Below are positions 36,719-44,939 of a stretch of DNA of 64,000 nt, one piece after another. The stretch is from an uncultured Gammaproteobacteria bacterium (lineage in GTDB: Bacteria > Pseudomonadota > Gammaproteobacteria > Steroidobacterales > Woeseiaceae). Location: NCBI GenBank assembly GCA_937899415.1, contig CALBPI010000055.1:46211-110210 (forward strand), written 5' to 3'. Within the stretch, counting starts at the first letter, position 1; the number at the start of each line of letters is the position of its first letter. Below the pieces are notes generated by a model. That model saw only the letters and a program-made list of their open reading frames with translations, searched no databases and had not been told where the DNA came from. The position numbers and the translations under genes were made by a program.

Positions 36719-37179
36719 CGAATATCCTGCAACCAGCTCGTACGAACAGGGCCGCGGCCCGTCACCTGGATTTCGGCGCCACGACTGCTGCAAGTGCCTT
36801 CGAAATGGATGGCGCCTTTGGGGTGGATGACGTAAGCGCCACGCTTCATTTCGAGCGCGTCGCCGCACTTGCCCGTATCACCCGCCCCGAAATACCAGGA
36901 GCCCGAAAGGACGGTGATGTGCCGGTCCTCGTCGTGAAAGTGAGGCGGGAATAACTGATTGCCCGGTAGGCGCATTCGAATGACGTAGACGCCTTCCTTC
37001 GAGGGGTCGCCCGCGAGCACGGCATAGCCGAGGCCCGGCAGATCCTCGACGGCATAAAAGCCGATGTTCTCTTCCTGAACGTAGAAGAACCGAGCCTTTT
37101 GCTGGTCTTCGGCGCCGGCGAGACCCGCCAGCACGAAGCTGACCGGAGCTATCCAGAGCAAGGACTTGAATCGCACCAC
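36715..37179 (-). CDS. exported cupin-domain protein
   Basis: A 154-residue protein starting at GTG 37179, with a signal peptide (about 1-23, FVLAGLAGA). The cupin core shows PPHFHDEDRHITVLSGSWYF, with two His and a Glu/Asp for metal binding, and ends with IHFEGTCSSRGAEIQVTG. Periplasmic cupins are often of unknown function. AAAGGGGAAG precedes the start. It follows the haloalkane dehalogenase on the same strand. Confidence 0.78.
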   Translation of the reverse strand: MVRFKSLLWIAPVSFVLAGLAGAEDQQKARFFYVQEENIGFYAVEDLPGLGYAVLAGDPSKEGVYVIRMRLPGNQLFPPHFHDEDRHITVLSGSWYFGAGDTGKCGDALEMKRGAYVIHPKGAIHFEGTCSSRGAEIQVTGRGPVRTSWLQDIR

Positions 37180-37242
37180 GCTTCCCCTTTGGTTTGCAGT
37201 CCCGGAGAAAGTGTTAGCGGCTAACGCAGCGCGCGCTTGATG

Positions 37243-38142
37243 TCAGATCCCGAAGTGCGCGAGCGCGCGCTTGGCGATGTTCTCGCCGTACTCCTGCACG
37301 AAGTGGCCGGCTTCCAGGATTTTCAGGGGCTCCGGGCAGTTGCGAATGATGCCGCGCAGGAACTCCATGGCGTCCTCGCCGAGTACGGCGTCGCGCATAC
37401 CGATGGCCATGAAGCTCTCGCCCTCCCAGGTGTTGGACCAGAAGTCCCGGGCACGCAGGCCGTGAGCGACGCCATCCATGCCCGGCTCCACAGGCACCAG
37501 CTGCGGAAAGCTGCGTACGCCCGCCTTGTAGCGGTTGTCGGGGAAGGGCGCGTCGTAGGCCAGCGCGTCCATGAGGTTCACAGCGCCCAGGCCATCGGAC
37601 GCCAGCATGCCGCTGACGGGAATCTCGGGTGCGTGGGCCGCAAAGCGTTTCCAGCGCTTGAAGCCCTCAGTCATCGCTTCACCCACGGGAATGGCCGTGT
37701 TCATGACCAACAGCCGTTTGAATCGACCGGGCAGGTCCATGGGCAGCGTCAGCCCGAGGATGCCGCCCCAGTCCTGGCACACGAGGGTGATGTTGTTGAG
37801 GTCGAGGTGTTCGATGAACCGGATCAGGCTGTCGCGGTGGAAGTCGAAGCTGTAGTCCGCGTCATCCACGGGCTTGTCGGAGCGGCCGAATCCAAACAAG
37901 TCGGGTGCCACCGCGCGGTGCCCGGCGCCCGTGAACACGGGGATCATCTTGCGGTAGAGATAGCTCCAGCTGGGCTCACCGTGCAGGCACAGAAAAACCT
38001 CGTCCGTCGAGTCGCCTTCGTCAATGTAAGCCATGCGCAGCGGCGCGTAGCCAGGCAGTGTGTCGACGTAGTGCGGTGTGTAAGGGAACGCCGGCAACAT
38101 CGCGAAGCGTTCGTCGGGTGTTCTCAGTGCTTCAATTGTCAT
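37243..38142 (-). CDS. haloalkane dehalogenase
   Basis: A 299-residue alpha/beta hydrolase that replaces halogen by hydroxyl on haloalkanes. The subfamily I pattern is clear: RTPDERFAMLPAFPYTPHYV start, oxyanion hole HGEPSWSYLYRK, nucleophile Asp124 in CQDWGG with the halide-binding Trp125 next to it, an acid Asp near 251 and His280 in EAGHFVQEYGE. I chose ATG 38142 because GGAGAA lies seven bases upstream. It overlaps a small membrane-peptide gene. The physiological substrate is unknown. Confidence 0.9.
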   Translation of the reverse strand: MTIEALRTPDERFAMLPAFPYTPHYVDTLPGYAPLRMAYIDEGDSTDEVFLCLHGEPSWSYLYRKMIPVFTGAGHRAVAPDLFGFGRSDKPVDDADYSFDFHRDSLIRFIEHLDLNNITLVCQDWGGILGLTLPMDLPGRFKRLLVMNTAIPVGEAMTEGFKRWKRFAAHAPEIPVSGMLASDGLGAVNLMDALAYDAPFPDNRYKAGVRSFPQLVPVEPGMDGVAHGLRARDFWSNTWEGESFMAIGMRDAVLGEDAMEFLRGIIRNCPEPLKILEAGHFVQEYGENIAKRALAHFGI

Positions 38143-38311
38143 TGGCTTGTTCTCCGAACTCACTACGCATCACGCCCAGGAACACACCGAAGGCCAACCC
38201 GAAGATCAGTCCGAGCGGGATCTTGTCGAGCGCGGCACCCAGCGCAAGACCCATGGCCATGCCTAGGATCATGCTTTGGCCGTACTTTGACTCGCCCTCG
38301 GGTTCGCTCAT
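38132..38311 (-). CDS. 59-residue glycine-rich membrane peptide
   Basis: A 59-residue protein from ATG 38311, preceded by AGGAAG. It begins [12 protein letters not shown] and then has two hydrophobic segments built on small residues ([27 protein letters not shown]). It overlaps DUF2200 upstream (ATGA) and the dehalogenase start downstream by 11 bases, which argues for translation. It resembles the 54-residue protein at 36228. Function is unknown. Confidence 0.68.
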   Translation of the reverse strand: MSEPEGESKYGQSMILGMAMGLALGAALDKIPLGLIFGLAFGVFLGVMRSEFGEQANDN

Positions 38312-38664
38312 TCGGGCTTCCTTAAGATGCTCTCCATCTTCTTGCCGCGCGCGAGTTCGTCGACGAGTTTGTCCAGGTAGCGAATCTCGCGCATAACTGG
38401 CTCCTCGACCTCTTCGACGCGAACGCCGCAAACCACGCCTTTGATCAGCTCCCGGTGCGGGTTGGGCTTGGGGGCCGCGGTGAAGAAGGTCTCGACGTCG
38501 ACCTCATCCTTGAGCGCCTTGTTGAGCGACCTCGCGTCGTAGCCGAGCAGCCACTTGATGATCTTGTTGAGATCGGCCTTGGTCTTGCCCTTCTTCTCGA
38601 CCTTCTGGAGCAGCATCGGGTAGACCTTGGCGAAGTTCATTTGGTACACGCGGTGTTTTGCCAT
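38308..38664 (-). CDS. DUF2200 protein
   Basis: A 118-residue protein matching DUF2200: [37 protein letters not shown], and [20 protein letters not shown]. The family is small, cytosolic and of unknown function. It is the gene before the small membrane peptide, with ATGA overlap. Confidence 0.88.
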   Translation of the reverse strand: MAKHRVYQMNFAKVYPMLLQKVEKKGKTKADLNKIIKWLLGYDARSLNKALKDEVDVETFFTAAPKPNPHRELIKGVVCGVRVEEVEEPVMREIRYLDKLVDELARGKKMESILRKPE

Positions 38665-38721
38665 CGCGACTTCCCCCCTGTTTTTGTCACCCCAGCGTAC
38701 ACCGTTCGCGCATCGACGCGC

Positions 38722-39108
38722 TCAGTCGGACTTGGGCACGCGGTGCAGCGCGCAAATCTTGTTGCCGTCCGGGTCGCGCAGGTAGGCAATGTAGAGGTCG
38801 CCGAACTCGCTCGAGCGAATGCCCGGCGGGTTTTCGCAGGCGGTACCGCCATTGGCGAGGCCGGCGGCGTGAAACGCATCGGCCTGTTCCGGGTTTTCGG
38901 CGCGGAACCCGATGGTGCCGCCGTTGGCAAAGGTGGGCGGATTGCCGTCGATGGGTTTGGTGATCGCGAAGTTGACGCCGCCGCCATGGTAGAAGTAGCG
39001 GTCGCCATCGCGCATGGGGCCTTTCGCGCCCAGTACGCCCAGTACGGCGTCGTAGAAGGTCTTCGAAGCTTCGAGGTCGCTGGCGCCGACCATGATGTGC
39101 GTGAACAT
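38722..39108 (-). CDS. VOC (glyoxalase/bleomycin-resistance fold) protein
   Basis: A 128-residue vicinal-oxygen-chelate protein. Visible are FTHIMVGASDLEASKTFYDA at the start, then TIGFRAENPEQADAFHAAGL and YIAYLRDPDGNKICALHR at the end. ATG 39108 has AAGGAGA upstream; the longer frame to 39258 is unlike the family. VOC proteins include glyoxalases, dioxygenases and antibiotic-binding proteins, and this one cannot be placed further. Confidence 0.85.
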   Translation of the reverse strand: MFTHIMVGASDLEASKTFYDAVLGVLGAKGPMRDGDRYFYHGGGVNFAITKPIDGNPPTFANGGTIGFRAENPEQADAFHAAGLANGGTACENPPGIRSSEFGDLYIAYLRDPDGNKICALHRVPKSD

Positions 39109-39137
39109 GTTGCTATCTCCTTGGGCAATGTGATGGG

Positions 39138-39776
39138 TTAGCGGCGCGCGGATTCGACGATGCCGGCCAGAGTCATGGCGTCTTCGTGCCCTTTGCGTCG
39201 CAGTCCCTCTGCAACGCCTTCGCGATCGGTTTCGGGTCGGTTCTGGCTCGCCTTCCACTTCGCCTCGAAGCGTGCAAGCGCAATCTCGACGCCGACGACG
39301 GCGCGGAGCATGCGTTCTGTGAAGCTCTCGGGTGCGTCACTGACCTGCCAGGGCGCGCGCGATGATGACTCGTGCCGGGTCGTCAACCGTTCCATGTGGC
39401 TGCGGATCCAGTCCCGGTCCTCAATGACTCGCAGTGTCCCGTAGGCGTGCGCCACCACGTAGTTCCAGGTCGGTACAACCTTGCCGTGGACTTGCTTTGA
39501 GGCGTACCAGGCCGGCGACACGTAGTGGTTGGCACCCTGGAAGACGACGAGCACCTCTTGCGATTCTGTCTGCCACACAGGGTTGGCGCGCGCGACGTGC
39601 CCCAGCAGTGTGCCAAACTCGCCTGAGTCTCGATCGAGCTCGAAGGGGATGTGGTTCGCTTCGAGCCCGTCGGCGCCGTTCGTGATCAGCGCACCCAGCG
39701 GGTGCGTTTCGATCAGGCCGTGAATCTCGGCCAGGTCGGATTGCCTGAAGATCTTGGGGGGTGTGCATGCGTCCAT
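39138..39776 (-). CDS. PaiB-family FMN-binding protein
   Basis: A 212-residue protein of the PaiB/FMN-binding split-barrel family. Family text: HPLGALITNGADGLEANHIP, HVARANPVWQ, VLVVFQGANHYVSPAWYASK and VPTWNYVVAHAYGTLRV. In Bacillus PaiB is described as a negative regulator of sporulation and protease genes; here a flavin or heme-related role is as likely. It starts one base after the PLA2-like gene's stop. Confidence 0.9.
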   Translation of the reverse strand: MDACTPPKIFRQSDLAEIHGLIETHPLGALITNGADGLEANHIPFELDRDSGEFGTLLGHVARANPVWQTESQEVLVVFQGANHYVSPAWYASKQVHGKVVPTWNYVVAHAYGTLRVIEDRDWIRSHMERLTTRHESSSRAPWQVSDAPESFTERMLRAVVGVEIALARFEAKWKASQNRPETDREGVAEGLRRKGHEDAMTLAGIVESARR

Positions 39777-39777
39777 T

Positions 39778-40257
39778 CTATTTCAGCTCGATAACCGGCG
39801 TCTCGACGTTCGCCGGGCACACGGGCTCAGGGTTCTCGGCCCGGTAGCTTGCGAGCAGACGCTCGGATTGTGCGGTTTCGGCGGCCGTCAGCGCCTGGTA
39901 CTTACGCTCGAACGGCCAGCCGTAGCCCCAGCGGTACCACGTCAGGAAATAGGGGCTGCCGCCCATGCGCACGCCGTCGTACATGAGTCGACCAAAGGCA
40001 GGGTCACCCGTCTTCTTGGCGACGCAGTCTCGCAGCGCGGCGTCGGCTGCTTCACGTTCTGCTTTCGTGCCGCCGCGCCAGTAAGCGATGTCGTGTTCGA
40101 AGCAGCAGCTGCACCAGTCCGCTTCGCTGATGATCGAGCGGTCCGGGAACAGCGAGCAGCCGTCGCTTGTGAAGGGTTTGAGTTTGGGCTCGCTGCTGCA
40201 GCTCGTGATGAGGAGCAGCAGTGTCGGTCCGAAGATGCTGGGGATCAGACGGGTCAT
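39778..40257 (-). CDS. lipoprotein with phospholipase A2-like motif
   Basis: A 159-residue predicted lipoprotein (lipobox LITSC, Cys20). Residues 49-56 read CSCCFEHD, matching the CCxxHD catalytic motif of phospholipase A2, followed by REAADAALRDC (Cys78), as in PLA2 helix 3. The calcium-loop-like DGCSLFPD lies at 32-39. The rest, including YWRWGYGWPFERKYQ-type text, is not typical. A membrane-anchored PLA2 or a PLA2-derived binding protein is inferred. Its ATG overlaps the upstream stop. Confidence 0.65.
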   Translation of the reverse strand: MTRLIPSIFGPTLLLLITSCSSEPKLKPFTSDGCSLFPDRSIISEADWCSCCFEHDIAYWRGGTKAEREAADAALRDCVAKKTGDPAFGRLMYDGVRMGGSPYFLTWYRWGYGWPFERKYQALTAAETAQSERLLASYRAENPEPVCPANVETPVIELK

Positions 40258-40955
40258 TCTTGGTTGGCCAGCAGCGCCAGCACCTCTTCGGCTCGCGACT
40301 CCAATCGGTCGAAGCGGTCCTGAACCGCAAGTTCCATTTCAAGACGGAACGTGATCAGGTTCCAAAGCTCCCGACTCTGAGACAGCGCCGCGAAGTCGGT
40401 AGCGAAGGGCGCCTCGACCAGCGAACCGCGCCACCACGCTGCTGCGATCTCGGAGTAGACGGTATTGGCCACCAGGAAGGGTTCGATTTGCCCGTAGTAC
40501 TGGACGGAAACTTCACCAAATATGTCATCGAGCTCGGCGATTTGAGCCGAGTAGCGGAACAGCGCGACTCGTAGTGCTTCGTCTTCGATGAGGCGAAGTC
40601 GCCCCGAGTTCACGGCCTCGGCGTAGGTATCGATAACGGGCGACCAGCCGCCGATCACAAACACACTACCGATTTCCAGCATCGTCTCGCGCAATTCCTC
40701 TTCTGAGGGTTCACCGGCCATCGTTTCGAGGATCGCCGTTGCGCGCGCGGCGACAGCCAGGCTGTCCTGGCGCTCGGCAGCCATCACACTGCGTGTGGCA
40801 ATGATGTCCTCACGGATCGACTGCAGCAGGGCGCTGCGTTCGCGTGACTCAACCCGGCTGTCCCACCAGGCGTCGATGGCGAACGCCAGCAAGATGCTGG
40901 CGACGATGACAACACCTTCGAGTAGGACGCCCGTGCTTTTCTTTTCGGTGCTCAC
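40254..40955 (-). CDS. DUF6090-like single-pass membrane protein
   Basis: A 233-residue protein from GTG 40955. One membrane helix (about 10-30, VVIVASILLAFAIDAWW) is followed by an Arg-rich coiled coil (DSRVESRERSALLQSIREDI) and a helical domain. The long open frame extends to 41588 but overlaps the divergent SDR start region, so the short version is chosen. It is built like the proteins at 21804 and 51528. Function is unknown. Confidence 0.7.
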   Translation of the reverse strand: MSTEKKSTGVLLEGVVIVASILLAFAIDAWWDSRVESRERSALLQSIREDIIATRSVMAAERQDSLAVAARATAILETMAGEPSEEELRETMLEIGSVFVIGGWSPVIDTYAEAVNSGRLRLIEDEALRVALFRYSAQIAELDDIFGEVSVQYYGQIEPFLVANTVYSEIAAAWWRGSLVEAPFATDFAALSQSRELWNLITFRLEMELAVQDRFDRLESRAEEVLALLANQE

Positions 40956-41051
40956 GATGGCTTGATTGTCCGACCCGGTTGCTTGTCTGGCAAGAGGCGC
41001 TCCGCCGTGTGCTACGCTCATCGGCTCGATCACCGGCACAGGGGACACGCC

Positions 41052-42029
41052 ATGCATCGGATCACTCGCACTCTGGTGGCACTCGCGGCAGCGAGCCTTA
41101 TTTGGATCACACCCGACGCCGCGCTCGCGGACGGGCACAGCAAGAAATGGGTGTTGGTGACCGGCACCAGCACCGGCATCGGCCGCAATCTGGCCGAGAC
41201 GCTGGCGGCCGACGGCTATTACGTTTATGCGGGCGTCCGAAAAGAAGAGGACGCCAAGGCACTCAATGCCATCGAGAATGTCACGGCCGTCATGATGGAC
41301 GTGCGGAACCAGGATCAGATCGACGCCGTTGCCAAGTTCATCAGCGAGCAGGGCACGGGTCTTTATGGTCTCGTCAACAACGCCGGTGTCGGCGGTGGCG
41401 GCGCCGTCGCAGATACGCCCATTGACGCGCAGAACTTCGTCTACGACGTGAATGTAGAGGGCGTATACCGCATCACTCAGACATTTGCGCCGTTCATCAT
41501 CGAGTCGAAGGGCCGTATCGTGACCACGGGCTCGATCGCGGGCACCTTGTCCTGGCCGGGCGGCAGCGCCTATGCCGGCAGCAAGCACTGGATTGAGGCA
41601 TTTACCGACGCGCTCGCGGGTGAAATGGAACCGCTGGGTGTGTCGGTTAGTGTCGTCGAGCCCGGCAACTACCAGTCACACATCCGCCGCAGCAGCGTAA
41701 AGCGCATGTTCGCGCGTATTGAGGCGGCCGGTGGCGAGATCACGCCGGAAATGCAGGCTATGTACAAGGCCACCGAAGAGCGCGAGCTGTCGTACAAGGA
41801 GCCCGATGAGGTATCGGCCGCCTTCATGCATGCGCTGTTCGCCGAGCAACCGTTGCGCCGCTACATGGTCGTTCCCAGCGTGGAAGAGCAGGCCATGACC
41901 ATCAACGTGAAGATCGAGCAGCTGCTGCAGCTCAACCAGTGGGGGCCTTACAGCTACACGCGTGATGAACTCGTTGCGATGCTCGACGCTGCGATCGAGG
42001 CTTCAGGCGGCGAGCAGGGGTCCGACTGA
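41052..42029 (+). CDS. exported short-chain dehydrogenase/reductase
   Basis: A 325-residue SDR with an N-terminal signal-like segment (residues 1-27, LVALAAASLIWITPDAALA). The Rossmann motif TGTSTGIG is at 37-44, NNAG at 109-112, and the catalytic Ser161, Tyr174 and Lys178 (SAYAGSK) are intact. It should reduce or oxidise an alcohol/ketone with NAD(P). Export would be unusual for a cofactor-dependent SDR. GGGGA precedes ATG 41052; an upstream frame to 40962 lacks family similarity. Confidence 0.85.
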   Translation: MHRITRTLVALAAASLIWITPDAALADGHSKKWVLVTGTSTGIGRNLAETLAADGYYVYAGVRKEEDAKALNAIENVTAVMMDVRNQDQIDAVAKFISEQGTGLYGLVNNAGVGGGGAVADTPIDAQNFVYDVNVEGVYRITQTFAPFIIESKGRIVTTGSIAGTLSWPGGSAYAGSKHWIEAFTDALAGEMEPLGVSVSVVEPGNYQSHIRRSSVKRMFARIEAAGGEITPEMQAMYKATEERELSYKEPDEVSAAFMHALFAEQPLRRYMVVPSVEEQAMTINVKIEQLLQLNQWGPYSYTRDELVAMLDAAIEASGGEQGSD

Positions 42030-42173
42030 CGACGCGACCGGGCAGACGCGCCAGGGCTGCAGTCTGACCGCGTCCGTGATGCGCGCTTCGGAGTAACCTT
42101 GGATCACCACCCCATTGGCGTGGACGACGTTGGAATGGACGTTGACGGCGTTCACAGTGTCGGCGCGCGGCAT
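42003..42173 (-). pseudogene. possible coding remnant, 56 residues
   Basis: The frame from ATG 42173 to 42003 reads MPRADTVNAVNVHSNVVHAN, then VVIQGYSEARITDAVRLQPW. It looks more protein-like than a random antisense frame, but it is short, overlaps the SDR end by 27 bases and is not recognised. It may be a decayed gene end. Confidence 0.25.
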
Positions 42174-42181
42174 GTGGGCGC

Positions 42182-42901
42182 CTAGTAGGCTGCGGGGAAC
42201 ATGACGCTGTTGAGCGTCGTCGGAATCACCAGATATTCGTAGGGGATGTAGATGCCGACGTCGATGGCGCCTACGCGTGCCCATTCCACCGGGCGATCCA
42301 CGCCGCTGAGCATGACGCGGTAGTCGCCGCCCAAGGCGTCGGTCACTTCCTTCACGTCTTCGCCCAGCAGCTTGATGACTGCGGATCGATAACTCGATGG
42401 GTTGATAATGGTGATCTGCGTGTCGCCTTCGACCTCCACCTCAGTGCGGCCGATCATTTTGAGTTCGCGCACGAACTGCTTCAGATTGGCAACCTGGTTT
42501 TCCGCGTCGCTACCCGTGCGTGGTATGGCGGCCTTCACGCTGAAGTTGGCGCGACTGGTGTCCGGCCGGGAGCCGCTGGACAGGTCGATCTGGTAGTTGG
42601 CGCTGTTGAGCTGTACGACGAAGCCGCCGTCCGTGACGACACTGATTTCGATGCCTTTGAGCCGGTCTGCTTTGCGAATGGCGCCCAGCAGCGTCTCGTG
42701 GATCTCGGATTGGCGGGCCGAGGCGTCTCGAGCGGCGTTGGCGATGCGTACGCTGACCAGGAGATTGTCGCCGCGTCGCACCAGGCGCTTCGCCGGTGGG
42801 TTCGCGTCGGAAAGCCTGCTGCCCGTGACCACGACCTCTTCCAGTACCTGGGCCGAAGCAAGCGCGGGCAGAATCAGAATCAACAAGACGAGATAACGCA
42901 T
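42182..42901 (-). CDS. exported protein with TonB-plug-like N-terminus
   Basis: A 239-residue protein with a signal peptide (about 1-18, LVLLILILPALASA). Immediately after it comes QVLEEVVVTGSRL, the typical first strand of TonB-dependent receptors, but no barrel follows. The body has NLLVSVRIANAARDASARQS and a repeated alpha/beta region ending IYIPYEYLVIPTT. GGGGAGA lies upstream of ATG 42901; longer frames overlap the divergent gene. Function is unknown; a periplasmic partner of a receptor is one possibility. Confidence 0.72.
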   Translation of the reverse strand: MRYLVLLILILPALASAQVLEEVVVTGSRLSDANPPAKRLVRRGDNLLVSVRIANAARDASARQSEIHETLLGAIRKADRLKGIEISVVTDGGFVVQLNSANYQIDLSSGSRPDTSRANFSVKAAIPRTGSDAENQVANLKQFVRELKMIGRTEVEVEGDTQITIINPSSYRSAVIKLLGEDVKEVTDALGGDYRVMLSGVDRPVEWARVGAIDVGIYIPYEYLVIPTTLNSVMFPAAY

Positions 42902-43025
42902 CACGGTCTCCCCCATAAACGTGTGATCGACAACTCCCGCAAGCAGTGTACGCCGAATCACTTTTTCGCGTGGTCGCGCCTGTGCTGTATGGTGGTAACT
43001 CAATAAGAAGAATCGAGGGGCAGCA

Positions 43026-44933
43026 ATGACGGCGCGAACGATCTGGCAGCACTTGGTTTTGCTGCTCACGCTCACTCTGCTGCACACTGGCCTCGCGATC
43101 GCGCAAACTCCGGAGCCGCAAAACGCCGACGACCTCGCATTGGAGGCCTACGTCGACGGGCTCATCGCCACCTACCGCGCTATCCATGACTCGCCGGGTT
43201 ACACCGTGTCGGTCGTGCGCCCGGATCGCACTGTGTTCGCCAAGGGTTACGGCTACGCCGACCTGGAAGCGGGCACGCTCGTCGACCCCGACGCCACGCG
43301 TTTTTACATTGCTTCCATTTCGAAGACGTTCGTCTGGACGCTCGCCATGATCTACGTCGAACGCGGTGAGCTCGATCTGGATCGCGATGTGAACGACTAC
43401 CTCACACGCTACACCGTGCCCGATGGTGAGCGCCCGCTGACTCTGAACGACCTCATGGCCCATCGCGGCGGTTTCGAAGAGTCGCTAGACGTGTTCGTGC
43501 CGGAGATTGCGGCCTTGCCGTTGCCCGAGGCCATGGCCGCCAGCGAACCTGCGCAGGCGTTCCCGCGCGGTGACCGGGCGGCGTACTCAAACTGGGGCTC
43601 GAACCTGGTTGCGCTTGTGCTTGAAGACGCGACAGGGAAAAGCTACGAGACGCTGCTCTACGAAGAACTCCTGGGGCCGCTGGGCATGACGGCGACCACG
43701 CTGACCGAGAACAGCCCCAACGCGAACGATCCCGACACCTACATCTCGAAAAACTACACCGTGGGCGGCAGTGGTCCTGAGGAAGTAGGGCAGCTCGACC
43801 TTGGCGCCTTCGCGCCGATCGGCGGGATGACGACCACGGCCAGCGACATGGCACGGTGGATGCGTTTTCACCTGAATCGCGGTGAGCTCGACGGTACGCG
43901 GCTCATGAGTGACGCCACCTATGCGCTCATGCTTGAGCGCAAGTTCAATCCTGTGCCGGGCTCGGGCGGACGTGCGCACGGGTTTTCCGACCGGCCGTAC
44001 CGAAATACGCGTTTCTTCGGCCACACAGGATCAATCAACGCATTTTTCTCGCATTTCGCGTTTTCGCCCGAGTTGGGTCTTGGCGTGTTCATCTCGCAGA
44101 ACACCTCTGACTCTTTCGATCCGTTGGCGGGCGTACCCACGCTCGTGTTCGATCGTGAACTGAGGCTGCGGGGCGCTGATGACTTCGGCAAGCGGGCCGC
44201 ACCGGCAGCGGAGGACACCGCGTTTGCTGAGCAGATTGCCGGCGACTACATCACGAGCCGCCGAGCGGTCACCGGGTTCGAAAAGATGTTCTCTCTGTTG
44301 GACGGTGCCATCAGCATTAGTGCCGACGAGGGCCGACTCAGCGTATCCGGTTCAGATGCCCCCTACACCAGAATTGCAGACAACCTTTGGGAAAACCGGC
44401 TTGGGCTGCGGCTTGCCGTTGTGAGGGGCGACAATGATGAGGTGATCCGCCTTATCGGATCTTCGGGCGCCACGGACCTCACCCCTGTGACGTTTCTCAC
44501 CAATCCCAACACCGCCCTGATGGCCATTGGCGCGACCGCCTTTTTTGCGGTAACCACGTGGCTCGGGTTCTGGCGGCGCGTTGGCCAGCAACGCGAAAAG
44601 ACGGGCGTCGGCGGCGGACTCACGGTGTTGGCGCTGCTGGGTATCGCACCGTTGATCTGGATGGGGGCGCTTGCCGCCAGCATGGGAGACACCTATGCAA
44701 TGTCGTTCGCCGAGATCTTCGCGGACTGGCCCCCACCGCTTATCGGCGACTTCACACTCGCGGCGACCGTGGCAGCGGCGATGGGCGTGCTGCTCTTTAT
44801 CGGTGTGTTGCCAGCCTGGGCCAGTTCCGGTTGGTCATTGTGGCGCAAAGGGCATTACTCGCTGTTCGCGAGCTGCTACCTCGCCATGGGCATCCTGTTT
44901 GTCATGTGGGGTGTCGCACCGCGCGTGATGTAG
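43026..44933 (+). CDS. exported serine hydrolase (beta-lactamase family, class C-like) with C-terminal membrane segments
   Basis: A 635-residue protein. Signal peptide about 1-27. The penicillin-binding-protein/class C beta-lactamase fold carries SxxK at Ser97-Lys100 (YIASISKTF), YSN at 187-189 and HTG at 333-335 (FGHTGSINAF). After a beta domain it ends in about four membrane helices (from about 500: LMAIGATAFFAVTTWLGFW). Esterase, D-amino-peptidase or peptidoglycan activity are all possible. It is divergent from the TonB-plug-like gene. Confidence 0.88.
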   Translation: MTARTIWQHLVLLLTLTLLHTGLAIAQTPEPQNADDLALEAYVDGLIATYRAIHDSPGYTVSVVRPDRTVFAKGYGYADLEAGTLVDPDATRFYIASISKTFVWTLAMIYVERGELDLDRDVNDYLTRYTVPDGERPLTLNDLMAHRGGFEESLDVFVPEIAALPLPEAMAASEPAQAFPRGDRAAYSNWGSNLVALVLEDATGKSYETLLYEELLGPLGMTATTLTENSPNANDPDTYISKNYTVGGSGPEEVGQLDLGAFAPIGGMTTTASDMARWMRFHLNRGELDGTRLMSDATYALMLERKFNPVPGSGGRAHGFSDRPYRNTRFFGHTGSINAFFSHFAFSPELGLGVFISQNTSDSFDPLAGVPTLVFDRELRLRGADDFGKRAAPAAEDTAFAEQIAGDYITSRRAVTGFEKMFSLLDGAISISADEGRLSVSGSDAPYTRIADNLWENRLGLRLAVVRGDNDEVIRLIGSSGATDLTPVTFLTNPNTALMAIGATAFFAVTTWLGFWRRVGQQREKTGVGGGLTVLALLGIAPLIWMGALAASMGDTYAMSFAEIFADWPPPLIGDFTLAATVAAAMGVLLFIGVLPAWASSGWSLWRKGHYSLFASCYLAMGILFVMWGVAPRVM

Positions 44934-44939
44934 CGCCCG

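Noticed and set aside
37213..37225. GTTAGCGGCTAAC palindrome as another attC box
   Set aside because: It lacks the CACTGCAGCC signature, a second box pair and cassette-like gene spacing.
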